A stretch of DNA of 64,000 nt from Parvibaculum sp035325945 (lineage in GTDB: Bacteria; Pseudomonadota; Alphaproteobacteria; Parvibaculales; Parvibaculaceae). Numbering within the stretch: the first letter of the stretch is position 1; every line of letters begins with the position of its first letter. The DNA lies in contig NZ_DAOKYX010000007.1 of the NCBI RefSeq assembly GCF_035325945.1, positions 55,580 through 119,579 on the forward strand. Direction: 5' to 3'. The position numbers and the translations under genes are program-made. The notes below the pieces were generated by a model, which was given only the letters and a program-made list of their open reading frames with translations, was not told the origin of the DNA and ran no database searches. Of the stretch, positions 53,705 through 63,508 are shown one piece after another.

Positions 53705-55200
53705 CTAGATCCGGATCACCGCGACCTCGACCTGAGCCTTCTTGCCCCATTCGCGCCTGAGCGCCCCCCGGACGGCGCGCCGCAGAAGCTCCGCGACCGC
53801 ATCGTCGTCGCCCCGCCGCTTGGGCGGCAGACGGTCCAGCGCCGCGTCGATCGCGTCGAGCGCGCAATCCTCGAAGCTGACGCCGCGTCCGTCTTCCTCC
53901 GGCAGGCCCATCAGCCTCACCTGCGGGTCGCCCCTCACCTTTCCGTCCTTGTCGAGCACGAGGCTGACGAAGACCGCCCCCGCAAAGGCGAGCTTGCGCC
54001 GCTCCTGAANNNNNNNNNNNNNNNNNNNNNNNNNNNNNNNNNNNNNNNNNNNNNNNNNNNNNNNNNNNNNNNNNNNNNNNNNNNNNNNNNNNNNNNNNNN
54101 NNNNNNNNNACGCGAATGCCCCGCTCGGCAAGCCGGTTCTGCAAGTCGAAGATCGACGCCTCGTTGCCGGGAATGATGCGCGAGGAAAAGATGACCGCGT
54201 CGCCCTCGGAAAGCGCGATGTTGGGATGCGTGTCCTCGACGATGCGGGCAAGGGCCGCGCGCGGCTCGCCCTGGCTGCCGGTGCAGAGATAGAGGACCTT
54301 GTCGCGCGGGAAGTAGCCGGCATCGTGTTCCGTGAGGAAGGGCGGCAGATCGGCGAGATAGCCCGCATCCTGCGCCGCGCCGACGACGCGGAACATGGAG
54401 CGCCCGACAAGCACGACGCGGCGGTCGCATGCGGCGGCTGCCTTGGCGATGCTTTCGAGCCGCGCGACATTGGAGGCGAAGGTCGTCACCGCCACGCGCT
54501 GCGGGCAGGCGCGGATGACTTCGACAAGGCTTTTGGCGACATCGGCTTCGGAGCCGGAGCTGCCGGGCGAAAACACATTGGTCGAATCGCAGACGATGGC
54601 GCGCACGCCCTCGTCGCCGATTTCGGTAAGGCGCTTCACATCCATCTCGTCGCCGACCAGCGGATTGGGGTCGATCTTCCAGTCGCCGGTGTGAAGCACG
54701 AGGCCGAGCGGCGTGCGGATCGCTAGCGCGTTGGGTTCGGGGATCGAGTGCGTCAGCGTCACGAGTTCGATGTCGAAGGGCCCGAGCGCGAAACGGCTGC
54801 CGAGCGGCACGACATTCATCGGCACGTCGCTCTCGATGCCCTCTTCAATGAGTTTCGCGCGCACGAGCGTCGCCGTGAAGGGCGTCGCGTAAACGGGGCA
54901 TCGCAGCCTGGGCCAGAGATGCGCGACGGCGCCGATATGATCCTCATGCGCATGTGTGAGCACGATTCCGAGCAGTTCGTCGCGCCGCTCCTCGATGAAG
55001 GCCGGGTCCGGCATGATGAGATCGACACCCGGCGTGCGCTCGTCTCCGAATGTGACGCCGAGATCGACGATGATCCATTTGCGATCGTCCTCGGGCCCGA
55101 AGCCATAAAGATTCAGATTCATTCCGATCTCGCCCGTGCCGCCAAGCGGCAGGAAGACGAGTTCGTCCCGATGCGTCGATCGTCGTTCTGTGGATGCCAT
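53705..55200 (-). CDS. rnj: Ribonuclease J (interrupted by an assembly gap)
   Basis: This metallo-beta-lactamase/beta-CASP exo- and endoribonuclease matures rRNA and degrades mRNA. The N-terminal 363 residues (55200-54110) hold LPLGGTGEIGMNLNLYG, the metal motif LTHAHEDHIG, HTGDWKIDP and the beta-CASP segment ending RIIPGNEASIF. The C-terminal 101 residues (54009-53705, from ERRKLAFAGAVFVS) follow after 100 Ns in another apparent frame. Family length is about 555 aa, so roughly 90 residues, including the expected HGE motif, are missing. The frame change is explained by the arbitrary gap size, not by mutation. The ATG at 55200 lies 10 bases after birA ends. Confidence 0.92.
54010..54109. other. 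Assembly gap (100 N) inside the RNase J gene
   Basis: Exactly 100 N, a common placeholder for a gap of unknown size. Known coding bases on both sides total 1,396, so the true gap must leave remainder 2 on division by 3, which 100 does not. Family length suggests about 260-300 bases. Confidence 0.97.
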
Positions 55201-55210
55201 GTCTGACAAA

Positions 55211-55978
55211 CTAGTGCGAAGCGATGCGGAAGAACACATCTCCCGCGGCAATCTTTCGAATTTCACCCGATGGGAGCCGCACATCGAGCGCACCGTCGGG
55301 CGCGAGGCCGACAAATATGCCCTCGAAGGTTTCGTCCACCAATCTCACAGTGATGGGGCCGCCAAGACCTGCGGCGCGCGCGAGCCACGCCTCGCGGATC
55401 GCGGCGAAGCCCTGCACCTCGTTCCATTGCCGCAAGCGGCGATCGAATGCGGCGGCAAGAAACTCGAGCGCGCGCTCGGGCGTGACATCGGGAAGGCCGA
55501 GCGCCGCGAGCGAGGTAGCCGGATATTCGACGTTATCGGGATGACGCGCGAGATTGATGCCGATCCCTATTGCAAGCCAGGCAAGCTCGCTGCCTGCGAT
55601 GCCGGACGACTCCAGCAGGATGCCCGCGAGCTTGCGGCCATCATGCAGAAGATCGTTCGGCCATTTGAGCTTGAGGCCGGGGCGCAGCGGTGGCGGCAGC
55701 AGCGCATCGACCGCGTCATGCACCGCGAGCGCGGCGACGAAGGAAAGCTCCGCCGCCTTGCGCGGGCCTACTTGCGGGCGCAGGAACAGCGTTCCCATGA
55801 AGTTGCCGCTGGGCGAGACCCATTCGCGGCCACGCCTGCCACGCCCCGCCGTCTGGCGCTCGGCCGTGATCCAGATGGGCCCCGGCACGCCCGCATCGCC
55901 GAGGCGTCGCGCTTCCTCATTCGTACTGTCGATCTCCGCGAAAGCGCGGAGCGTGTAGCCTTGCGGAAGCGCGACCAC
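55211..55978 (-). CDS. birA: Biotin-[acetyl-CoA-carboxylase] ligase BirA (no DNA-binding domain)
   Basis: This 255-aa enzyme makes biotinyl-AMP and attaches biotin to carboxylase carrier proteins. The substrate loop is GRGRRGREWVSP, followed by LKWPNDLLHDGRKLAGIL and GIGINLARHP. The C-terminal SH3-like domain (ITVRLVDETFEGIFVGLAPDGAL) is present. There is no N-terminal winged helix, so it is a monofunctional ligase that does not repress a bio operon. It starts with GTG at 55978, 4 bases after nuoN ends. Confidence 0.93.
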   Translation of the reverse strand: MVALPQGYTLRAFAEIDSTNEEARRLGDAGVPGPIWITAERQTAGRGRRGREWVSPSGNFMGTLFLRPQVGPRKAAELSFVAALAVHDAVDALLPPPLRPGLKLKWPNDLLHDGRKLAGILLESSGIAGSELAWLAIGIGINLARHPDNVEYPATSLAALGLPDVTPERALEFLAAAFDRRLRQWNEVQGFAAIREAWLARAAGLGGPITVRLVDETFEGIFVGLAPDGALDVRLPSGEIRKIAAGDVFFRIASH

Positions 55979-55982
55979 GGGA

Positions 55983-57437
55983 TCAGGGCAGCAGAGCGGC
56001 GGCGGCGGCCTGCGCCCCTACGAGCAAGGGAGCCGGATAGACGAAATAGAACAGCGTGAAGAGCCCCGTCAGACCGAGCACGACGCTGATCTCGCCCGGA
56101 ACCGGCCTCTCGAAGGCCGGCGCGGGTTCGTCGAAATACATGACCTTGATGACGCGCAGATAGTAGTAGGCGCCGACCACGCTGGAGAGCACGCCGATGA
56201 CGGACAGGCCGTAAAGCCCCGCCTTGATCGCCGCCATGAAGACGTAGAACTTGGCGAAGAAGCCCGCGAGCGGCGGAATGCCCGCCAGCGAGAACATGAG
56301 CATGGCCATGAAGAAGGCGACCAGCGGCTGGCTGCGGGAGAGCCCGGCGAGATCGTTGATCCCCTCCACCTGCTGCCCATCGGGGCGCCGCATGGCGATG
56401 ATGCAGCAGAAGACGCCCGCATACATCACCACATAGATCACGAGATAGAGAAGAATGCCGCGAACACCCTCGGTCGTTCCGGCCGCGAGGCCGACCAGCG
56501 CATAGCCCATATGGCCGATGGAGCTGTAGGCCATCATGCGCTTGATGTTGGGCTGGCCGATGGCGGCGAAGGCGCCGAGGATCATCGAGGCGATCGAGAT
56601 GAAGACGACGATCTGCTGCCACTGCGCCATGATGCCGGGGAAGGCGATGAAGAGCACGCGGAGCGTCAGCGCCATGGCCGCGACCTTCGGCGCGCCCGCG
56701 ATGAAGAAGGTAACCGGCGTCGGCGCGCCTTCATAGACGTCCGGCGTCCACATGTGGAAAGGCACGGCCGAGATCTTGAAGGCGAGCGCCGCCATGATGA
56801 AGACGAGGCCGAAGATGAGGCCGATCGACTTGTTTTCCGAGCCGATGGCCGTGGCGATCGTGTTGAAATCGACGCTGCCGGTGAAACCGTAGACGAGCGA
56901 GCAGCCATAGAGCATGAGGCCCGAGGAGAGCGCGCCCAGCACGAAATATTTGAGGCCCGCCTCGCTCGACCGCGCGGAATCGCGATTGAACGCCGCGATC
57001 ACATAGATCGCGAGGCTCTGCAGCTCGATGCCGAGATAGAGACCGATAAGGCTGTTGGCCGAAACCATCAGCATCATGCCGAGAGCCGCCAGCGCCATGA
57101 GGATCGGGAACTCGAAACGATCCATGTTCTCGCGGCGGATATAGGTCACCGACATGACGACACCGAAGCCCGCGCCAAGCAGGACGAGCAGCTTGATGAA
57201 GCGCGTGAATGGATCGATGACGAACATGCCGCCAAAGGTGCTGGTCTTGATATCGCCCTGCCCCAGTATCAGCGCCGCAATGGCGATGAAGAGCACGACG
57301 ACAGCATAGGAAATGGCCCGTGTCGGGCTCTCCTTGCGGAAGACGCCGAGCATGAGCAGCAGCATCGCGCCCGCAGCGAGCACGATCTCGGGAATGGCGG
57401 GGCCGAAAGCCGGCAAGGTCGAAGCAGCGGTTTCCAT
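55983..57437 (-). CDS. nuoN: NADH-quinone oxidoreductase subunit N
   Basis: This 484-aa inner-membrane proton-pumping subunit of complex I is an antiporter-like protein with about 14 membrane segments. Characteristic stretches are YLGIELQSLAIYVIAAFNR, FVLGALSSGLMLYG, AVPFHMWTPDVYEGAP and MMAYSSIGHMGYALVGLAAG. The ATG at 57437 (METAAST) is preferred to a TTG at 57446. It is the last nuo gene, 22 bases after nuoM. Confidence 0.95.
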   Translation of the reverse strand: METAASTLPAFGPAIPEIVLAAGAMLLLMLGVFRKESPTRAISYAVVVLFIAIAALILGQGDIKTSTFGGMFVIDPFTRFIKLLVLLGAGFGVVMSVTYIRRENMDRFEFPILMALAALGMMLMVSANSLIGLYLGIELQSLAIYVIAAFNRDSARSSEAGLKYFVLGALSSGLMLYGCSLVYGFTGSVDFNTIATAIGSENKSIGLIFGLVFIMAALAFKISAVPFHMWTPDVYEGAPTPVTFFIAGAPKVAAMALTLRVLFIAFPGIMAQWQQIVVFISIASMILGAFAAIGQPNIKRMMAYSSIGHMGYALVGLAAGTTEGVRGILLYLVIYVVMYAGVFCCIIAMRRPDGQQVEGINDLAGLSRSQPLVAFFMAMLMFSLAGIPPLAGFFAKFYVFMAAIKAGLYGLSVIGVLSSVVGAYYYLRVIKVMYFDEPAPAFERPVPGEISVVLGLTGLFTLFYFVYPAPLLVGAQAAAAALLP

Positions 57438-57459
57438 AGAATTCAATCCTGGCTTTCCC

Positions 57460-59004
57460 TTATCGGCCCGCGATCAGACGCGCGGCATCGACCACGCCCT
57501 GCCCGGCCTCGGCTATTCTGTGCGCCTCCACGGCCGCCGTGTAGTTCGCAATCAGATGCTCCACCGACGCGGCCGTCACGTCGAAGACCGGCGCCGGATA
57601 GACGCCGAAGACGATGGTGGCAATGATCAGCGGAAGCAGCGTCACCACTTCGCGCCGGTTGAGATCGAGGATGTTCTTCAGCGTCTCCTTCTCGAGCTTG
57701 CCGAAAACGATGCGCCTGTAGAGGTAGAGCGCGTAGCAGGCCGAGAGGATCACACCCGTCGCGGCGATGAACGCAACATAGGTGTTGACGCGGAAGGTGC
57801 CGACGATCGTCAGGAATTCGCCGACGAAGCCGCTGGTGCCCGGCAGACCGACATTGGCCATGGTGAAGATGAGGAAGGCCGCGGCATAGAGCGGCATGCG
57901 GTTCACGAGGCCGCCATAGGCCTCGATGTCGCGCGTATGCAGCCGGTCATAGATCACGCCGACGCAGAGGAAGAGCGCGCCCGAAACCCAGCCATGGCTC
58001 AGCATCTGGAAGATGCCGCCCTGCACGCCCTGCTGTGTGGCGGCGAAGATGCCCATGGTCACGAAGCCCATATGCGCGACCGACGAATAGGCGATGAGCT
58101 TCTTCATGTCCTCCTGCACCATCGCCACCAGCGAGGTGTAGACGATGGCAACCACGCTCAGGGTGAAGACGAGCGGCGCGAAATCGGCGGACGCCACCGG
58201 GAACATGGGCAGCGAGAAGCGCAGGAAGCCGTAGCCGCCCATCTTGAGCAGAATGCCCGCAAGGATGACCGAACCCGCTGTCGGCGCTTCGACATGCGCG
58301 TCGGGAAGCCATGTATGCACCGGCCACATCGGCATCTTCACGGCGAAGGACGCAAAGAAGGCGAGCCATAGCCATGTCTGCATGCGCGAGGAGAAATCAT
58401 GCGCGAGCAGCGTCGGAATGTCGGTCGTGCCAGCATCCCAATACATCGCCATGATGGCGAGCAGCATCAGCACCGAGCCGAGCAGCGTGTAGAGGAAGAA
58501 CTTGAACGTCGCGTAGATGCGCCGCTGGCCGCCCCAGATGCCGATGATGAGGAACATCGGGATGAGGCCGCCCTCGAAGAAGAGGTAGAAGAGCACGAGA
58601 TCGAGCGCGCAGAACACGCCGATCATCAGCGTCTCGAGAACGAGGAACGCGATCATGTATTCGCGCACGCGCGTCCCGATCGAGTTCCAGCTCGCCAGGA
58701 TGCAGGCGGGCATGAGGAACGTCGTGAGGATGACGAACAGCATCGAGATGCCGTCGACGCCCATGTGATAGTTGATCGCGCCGCCCAGCCACTCCGATTT
58801 CTGAACGAACTGGAAGGCCGGTGTCGAAGCGTCGAAGTTCCGCCAGATATAGAGCGACAGGACGAAGGTGATCAGCGTCGTCCAGAGCGCCGCCCACCTT
58901 GCGTTCCGCGCCACGGTCGCCTCGTCGCCACGGAACATAAGTATCAGCAGCGCGCCGACCGACGGCAGAAAGGTGATGAGCGAAAGAATATTTCCGTCGT
59001 TCAT
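57460..59004 (-). CDS. nuoM: NADH-quinone oxidoreductase subunit M
   Basis: This 514-aa antiporter-like complex I subunit has about 14 membrane segments. Motifs include FFEGGLIPMFLIIGIWGG, KMPMWPVHTWLPDAHVEAP (Lys of the proton path) and KKLIAYSSVAHMGFVTMG. The ATG at 59004 shares one base with the nuoL stop (TGATG), so the two are coupled. Confidence 0.96.
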   Translation of the reverse strand: MNDGNILSLITFLPSVGALLILMFRGDEATVARNARWAALWTTLITFVLSLYIWRNFDASTPAFQFVQKSEWLGGAINYHMGVDGISMLFVILTTFLMPACILASWNSIGTRVREYMIAFLVLETLMIGVFCALDLVLFYLFFEGGLIPMFLIIGIWGGQRRIYATFKFFLYTLLGSVLMLLAIMAMYWDAGTTDIPTLLAHDFSSRMQTWLWLAFFASFAVKMPMWPVHTWLPDAHVEAPTAGSVILAGILLKMGGYGFLRFSLPMFPVASADFAPLVFTLSVVAIVYTSLVAMVQEDMKKLIAYSSVAHMGFVTMGIFAATQQGVQGGIFQMLSHGWVSGALFLCVGVIYDRLHTRDIEAYGGLVNRMPLYAAAFLIFTMANVGLPGTSGFVGEFLTIVGTFRVNTYVAFIAATGVILSACYALYLYRRIVFGKLEKETLKNILDLNRREVVTLLPLIIATIVFGVYPAPVFDVTAASVEHLIANYTAAVEAHRIAEAGQGVVDAARLIAGR

Positions 59005-60935
59005 CAGTGCGTTCCCCCGAGGATAAAGTAGGTCGCCAGCGCAGCAACACCGAGCAGCATGGCAAAGGCATAGTGATAGAGATAACCGGACTGCAGCCGG
59101 ACGACGCCGCGCGTGACATCGAGCACGCGGGCGGAGACGCCGTCAGGCCCGATGCCGTCGATGATGCGGCCGTCCCCCTGCTTCCAGAGCACGCGGCCGA
59201 GCCAGAAGGCGGGACGCACGAAGATCCAGTCGTAAAGCTCGTCGAAGTACCACTTGTTGAGCAGGAACTTGTAGAGCGGCGCCTGGGTGCGCGCGAGCTC
59301 CGCCGGCAGGTCGGGCCGAGCGATGTAGAAGTACCATGACAGCAGGAAGCCCAGCACCATCATGACGGTCGGCAGGAGCGCCGCCCATGAGGGGACCGAA
59401 TGCATCGCATGCATGATGTGGTTTTCGGCGCCGCGATAGATCGACTCGAGCCAGAAGGCTTCGTGAGCCTCGCCTATGAAATAGCGCTCGAAGAGCAGAC
59501 CCGCACCGAGAGCGCCGATCGCCAGGACGATCAGCGGCACGAGCATGACGAGCGGCGATTCATGCACATGCTCCAGCGTGTGCTGATCGGCGCGCGACTT
59601 GCCGTGGAACGTCATGAAGATGAGACGCCACGAATAGAAGGAGGTCAGGAAGGCGGCGAACACGGTCAGCGTGAAGGCGAACATGTGCGCCGGGTTCTGG
59701 CCGGCATAGGCCGCCTCGATGATCGCATCCTTCGAGAAATAGCCGGCCGTCAGCGGGAAGCCCGTGAGCGCAAGCGTACCGATCAACATCATCGCGTAGG
59801 TTGCGGGGATGAGCTTGTAGAGGCCGCCCATCTTGCGCATGTCCTGCTCGTCGCTCATCGCATGGATGACCGAGCCGGAGCCGAGGAACAGCAGCGCCTT
59901 GAAGAAGGCGTGCGTGAACAGGTGGAAGATGGCCGCGCCATAGGCGCCGACGCCAAGCGCCACGAACATGTAGCCGAGCTGCGAGCAGGTCGAATAGGCG
60001 ATGACGCGCTTGATGTCGTTCTGGACGAGGCCGACGGTCGCCGCGAAGAAGGCCGTGGTCGCGCCGATCACCGTCACCGTGGTGAGCGCGAAGGGCGAGA
60101 ACTCGAAAATGGGCGAGCAGCGCGCGACGAGGAAAACGCCCGCCGTCACCATGGTGGCGGCATGGATGAGGGCGGAAACCGGCGTCGGGCCTTCCATGGC
60201 GTCCGGCAACCAGGTGTGAAGCAGTATCTGCGCCGACTTGCCCATGGCGCCCATGAAGAGCAGCAGGCAGATGGTCGTCACGATCGGCACTTCATAGCCG
60301 AGGAAGACGAAGTTCTTCTCCGCGAGATGCGGGATCGCCTTGAACACCGTGTCGAACTCGACCGAGCCGACGGCGAGGAAGATCGCCGAGATACCGAGGA
60401 TGAGGCCGAAATCGCCGACGCGATTGACCACGAACGCCTTGATCGCCGCCGCGTTCGCGCTCGGCCGCTGATACCAGAAGCCGATCAGCAGATAGGAGGC
60501 GAGGCCCACGCCTTCCCAGCCGAAGAAGAGCTGGATGAAGTTGTCCGCCGTCACCAGCATGAGCATGGCGAAGGTGAAGAGCGACAGATAGGCGAAGAAG
60601 CGCGGCTGGTGCGGATCGTGGCTCATATAGCCGATCGAATAGATATGCACGAGCGCCGAAACCGAGGTCACCACGACGAGCATGACCGCTGTCAGCGTGT
60701 CGATGCGCAGGCGCCAGTCCGCCTCGAACGCGCCGGAATCGATCCATGTCATGACCTGGATGTGCTCGGTCGCGCCGCCGAACGCGACAGTGGCGAAGGC
60801 CATGACCGAAAGCGCCGCCGAGACGACGAGCAGGCCCGAGGTGACGAGCTGGGCGCCGCGCACTCCGATCCAGCGGCCGAAAAGGCCGGCGATGAGGAAA
60901 CCGAGAAGCGGCAGGAAGACGATGGCAGAGTACAT
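59004..60935 (-). CDS. nuoL: NADH-quinone oxidoreductase subunit L
   Basis: This 643-aa subunit is the largest antiporter-like protein of complex I and sits at the distal end of the membrane arm. It contains FFGWEGVGLASYLLIGFWY, MGKSAQILLHTWLPDAMEGP, HAATMVTAGVFLVAR and IAYSTCSQLGYMFVALG. A long C-terminal part provides the lateral helix. It starts 8 bases after nuoK ends. Confidence 0.97.
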   Translation of the reverse strand: MYSAIVFLPLLGFLIAGLFGRWIGVRGAQLVTSGLLVVSAALSVMAFATVAFGGATEHIQVMTWIDSGAFEADWRLRIDTLTAVMLVVVTSVSALVHIYSIGYMSHDPHQPRFFAYLSLFTFAMLMLVTADNFIQLFFGWEGVGLASYLLIGFWYQRPSANAAAIKAFVVNRVGDFGLILGISAIFLAVGSVEFDTVFKAIPHLAEKNFVFLGYEVPIVTTICLLLFMGAMGKSAQILLHTWLPDAMEGPTPVSALIHAATMVTAGVFLVARCSPIFEFSPFALTTVTVIGATTAFFAATVGLVQNDIKRVIAYSTCSQLGYMFVALGVGAYGAAIFHLFTHAFFKALLFLGSGSVIHAMSDEQDMRKMGGLYKLIPATYAMMLIGTLALTGFPLTAGYFSKDAIIEAAYAGQNPAHMFAFTLTVFAAFLTSFYSWRLIFMTFHGKSRADQHTLEHVHESPLVMLVPLIVLAIGALGAGLLFERYFIGEAHEAFWLESIYRGAENHIMHAMHSVPSWAALLPTVMMVLGFLLSWYFYIARPDLPAELARTQAPLYKFLLNKWYFDELYDWIFVRPAFWLGRVLWKQGDGRIIDGIGPDGVSARVLDVTRGVVRLQSGYLYHYAFAMLLGVAALATYFILGGTH

Positions 60936-60943
60936 GTTGTCTC

Positions 60944-61252
60944 CTAGCCCTTCATCAGATTGACGTCCTCAACCGCGATGGAGCCGCGGTTGCGGAAGTA
61001 GGTAACGAGAATGGCAAGACCGATGGCGGCCTCGGCGGCGGCCACTGTCAGCACGAAAAGCGCGAACACCTGCCCCGTGAGATCCCCGAGGAAGCTCGAG
61101 AAGGCGACGAGGTTGATGTTGACCGCGAGCAGCATCAGCTCGATCGACATCAGCATGACGATGACGTTCTTCCGGTTGAGGAAGATGCCGAAGACCCCGA
61201 TCGTGAAGAGGATCGCGGCGACAGCCAGATAATGTCCAAGGCCGATTTCCAT
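60944..61252 (-). CDS. nuoK: NADH-quinone oxidoreductase subunit K
   Basis: This 102-aa, three-helix membrane subunit of complex I has the conserved Glu residues in MLMSIELMLLAVNINLVAF and FVLTVAAAEAAIGLAILV. It lies 18 bases after nuoJ and 8 before nuoL. Confidence 0.97.
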   Translation of the reverse strand: MEIGLGHYLAVAAILFTIGVFGIFLNRKNVIVMLMSIELMLLAVNINLVAFSSFLGDLTGQVFALFVLTVAAAEAAIGLAILVTYFRNRGSIAVEDVNLMKG

Positions 61253-61270
61253 GTCAGTGTCTCACTTCTC

Positions 61271-61879
61271 TCAAAGACCTTGCCCCGGCTTCACATTCTT
61301 GAGTTCGACGCCTTCCGCGCGCGCGCGGCCGACCTGCCGCGCGATCACCTGGCGCTTGATGTCCGTGCGGTGACGGAGCGTCAGCACGATGGCGCCGATC
61401 ATGGCGACGAGAAGCACGAGCCCCGCCACCTGGAACAGAAGGACGTATTGCGTATAGAGCACCTGGCCAAGCGCGCGGGTGTTGGCCACGTTCGCGATGA
61501 CCGGCGAGGCGGCGACAGCCGACGCCTCGGGCGTGATGACCCAGGCCGCGCCGACGAGAATAAGCTCGATCAGCAGGATGATCCCGATCAGCCCGCCAAA
61601 GGGCAGATATTGCAGGAAGCCCTGACGCAGTTCGTTGAAATCGATGTCGAGCATCATGACGACGAACAGGAACAGCACCGCGACGGCGCCCACATAGACG
61701 ATCACAAGCAGGAGCGCGATGAACTCCGCGCCCATGAGCACGAAGAGCGCAGCCGCGTTGAAGAAGGCGAGGATCAGGAAGAGGACCGAATGCACCGGAT
61801 TGCGGGACGCGATCACCATGAACCCCGCCGCCACGGCCATGGCCGCGAAGACGTAGAATGCTATGGCGGAAAAAATCAT
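61271..61879 (-). CDS. nuoJ: NADH-quinone oxidoreductase subunit J
   Basis: This 202-aa membrane subunit has five hydrophobic segments, with ASRNPVHSVLFLILAFFNAA and VIVYVGAVAVLFLFVVMMLD. The latter forms the pi-bulge helix thought to gate coupling in complex I. A basic C-terminal tail follows (RQVIARQVGRARAEG). The 80-base gap to nuoI is larger than the others in this operon; I see no gene in it. Confidence 0.96.
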   Translation of the reverse strand: MIFSAIAFYVFAAMAVAAGFMVIASRNPVHSVLFLILAFFNAAALFVLMGAEFIALLLVIVYVGAVAVLFLFVVMMLDIDFNELRQGFLQYLPFGGLIGIILLIELILVGAAWVITPEASAVAASPVIANVANTRALGQVLYTQYVLLFQVAGLVLLVAMIGAIVLTLRHRTDIKRQVIARQVGRARAEGVELKNVKPGQGL

Positions 61880-61959
61880 ATGGACCCCTCGTCCCTCTAT
61901 CCTTCACCGGCCTCAAGGCCGAGCTTCTTTTCGGTTTCGCCCGTCAGCGGTTTCATTCG

Positions 61960-62451
61960 TCAGCGATACGGCGCGTCGAGCGCGATGTTCTTTGCGATCT
62001 CGCGTTCCCAGCGGTCGCCATTCGCCAGCAGCCGTTCCTTGTCGTACATGAGCTCTTCGCGCGTCTCCACGGAGAACTCGAAATTCGGACCTTCCACAAT
62101 CGCATCCACCGGGCAGGCTTCCTGACAGAAGCCGCAATAGATGCACTTCGTCATGTCGATGTCGTAGCGCGTCGTGCGGCGCGTGCCGTCATTGCGGCGC
62201 GGCCCCGCTTCGATGGTGATGGCCTGCGCGGGGCAGATCGCCTCGCACAGCTTGCATGCGATGCAGCGTTCCTCGCCATTCGGATAGCGACGAAGGGCGT
62301 GCTCGCCACGGAAGCGCGGCGAGAGCGGACCCTTTTCGAAGGGATAGTTCACCGTCGCCTTGGGCTTGAAGAAGTAGCGCATGGCGACAGCGAATCCCGC
62401 CACGAACTCCTTCAGGAAGAGCGAGCGGACCGTCTGGTTGATCGAGGCCAT
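61960..62451 (-). CDS. nuoI: NADH-quinone oxidoreductase subunit I (2x[4Fe-4S])
   Basis: This 163-aa peripheral subunit carries clusters N6a and N6b, bound by two CxxCxxCxxxCP motifs: CIACKLCEAICPAQAI and CIYCGFCQEACPVDAI. It passes electrons from NuoG towards NuoB. The N-terminal amphipathic part (FKPKATVNYPFEKGPLSPRF) is typical. It follows nuoH by 19 bases. Confidence 0.97.
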   Translation of the reverse strand: MASINQTVRSLFLKEFVAGFAVAMRYFFKPKATVNYPFEKGPLSPRFRGEHALRRYPNGEERCIACKLCEAICPAQAITIEAGPRRNDGTRRTTRYDIDMTKCIYCGFCQEACPVDAIVEGPNFEFSVETREELMYDKERLLANGDRWEREIAKNIALDAPYR

Positions 62452-62470
62452 GTTTCCCGTCCCTCCTTGC

Positions 62471-63502
62471 TTAACCGTGCTGCGGCACGAGGCCGAAACC
62501 GACGAGAACGCCTGCCGTCAACACGACCCAGAAGAGCGAGATCGGGAGGAACACCTTCCAGCCGAGGCGCATGAGCTGGTCGTAGCGATAGCGCGGCACG
62601 AATGCCTTCACCATGGCGAACATGAAGAAGACGAGGCAGACCTTCAGCAGGAACCAGACGATGCCCGGCACCCATGTGAAGGGCGCGAAGTTGAAGGGAG
62701 GCAGCCACCCGCCCAGGAACAGGATGGTCGTCATCGCGCACATGAGGATGATCGACACATATTCGCCCAGCATGAACATCATGTAGGGCGTCGAGGAATA
62801 CTCGACCATGAAGCCCGCCACGAGTTCCGACTCCGCCTCGACGAGATCGAAGGGCGGCCGGTTCGTTTCAGCCAGCGCCGAGACGAAGAAGATCACGAAC
62901 ATCGGAAGATGCGGCAGCCAGTACCAGTTGAGCAGGCCGAAGCGTCCATCCTGCGCGCGCACGATGTCGGAGAGGTTGAGCGAGCCGACCGTCATGAGCA
63001 CGGTGACGATGACGAAGCCGATCGACACTTCGTAGGAGACCATCTGCGCGGCCGAGCGCAGCGCGGACAGGAAGGGATATTTCGAGTTCGACGCCCAGCC
63101 CGCCATGATGACGCCGTAAACGCCGAGCGAAGAGATGGCGAGAATATAGAGAATACCGACATTGATGTCGGAGATGACGAGACCATCCGCGAGCGGCACC
63201 ACGGCCCAGGCCGAAAGAGCGAGCGTCACGGTGACGAGGGGCGCCAGCAGGAAGACGCCCTTGTTCGCGCTGGCGGGGATCACCAGTTCCTTGAAGACGA
63301 ATTTCAGCAGATCGGCGAAGGACTGGAACAGGCCGAAGGCGCCGACCACGTTCGGTCCGCGGCGAAGCTGGACCGCCGCCCAGATCTTGCGATCGGCGAG
63401 CAGGATATAGGCCGTGAACAGAAGCAGCGCGACCAGAAGCGCAAGCGACTGGGCCAGAATGATGGCCAGCGGAATGCCGTATGTCGTCAGAAAGTCAGCC
63501 AT
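62471..63502 (-). CDS. nuoH: NADH-quinone oxidoreductase subunit H
   Basis: This 343-aa membrane subunit forms the quinone tunnel with NuoB and NuoD. It has eight or nine hydrophobic segments. Conserved parts are ADRKIWAAVQLRRGPNVVG, the acidic loop ALAETNRPPFDLVEAESELV (E-channel) and GFMVEYSSTPYMMFMLGEY. It starts 6 bases after nuoG ends. Confidence 0.97.
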   Translation of the reverse strand: MADFLTTYGIPLAIILAQSLALLVALLLFTAYILLADRKIWAAVQLRRGPNVVGAFGLFQSFADLLKFVFKELVIPASANKGVFLLAPLVTVTLALSAWAVVPLADGLVISDINVGILYILAISSLGVYGVIMAGWASNSKYPFLSALRSAAQMVSYEVSIGFVIVTVLMTVGSLNLSDIVRAQDGRFGLLNWYWLPHLPMFVIFFVSALAETNRPPFDLVEAESELVAGFMVEYSSTPYMMFMLGEYVSIILMCAMTTILFLGGWLPPFNFAPFTWVPGIVWFLLKVCLVFFMFAMVKAFVPRYRYDQLMRLGWKVFLPISLFWVVLTAGVLVGFGLVPQHG

Positions 63503-63508
63503 GCCTCA

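Noticed and set aside
53705..54430. A separate gene covering the C-terminal part of RNase J through the N run
   Set aside because: It is produced by reading across the 100-N placeholder in a wrong frame; the last 101 residues are the RNase J C-terminus.
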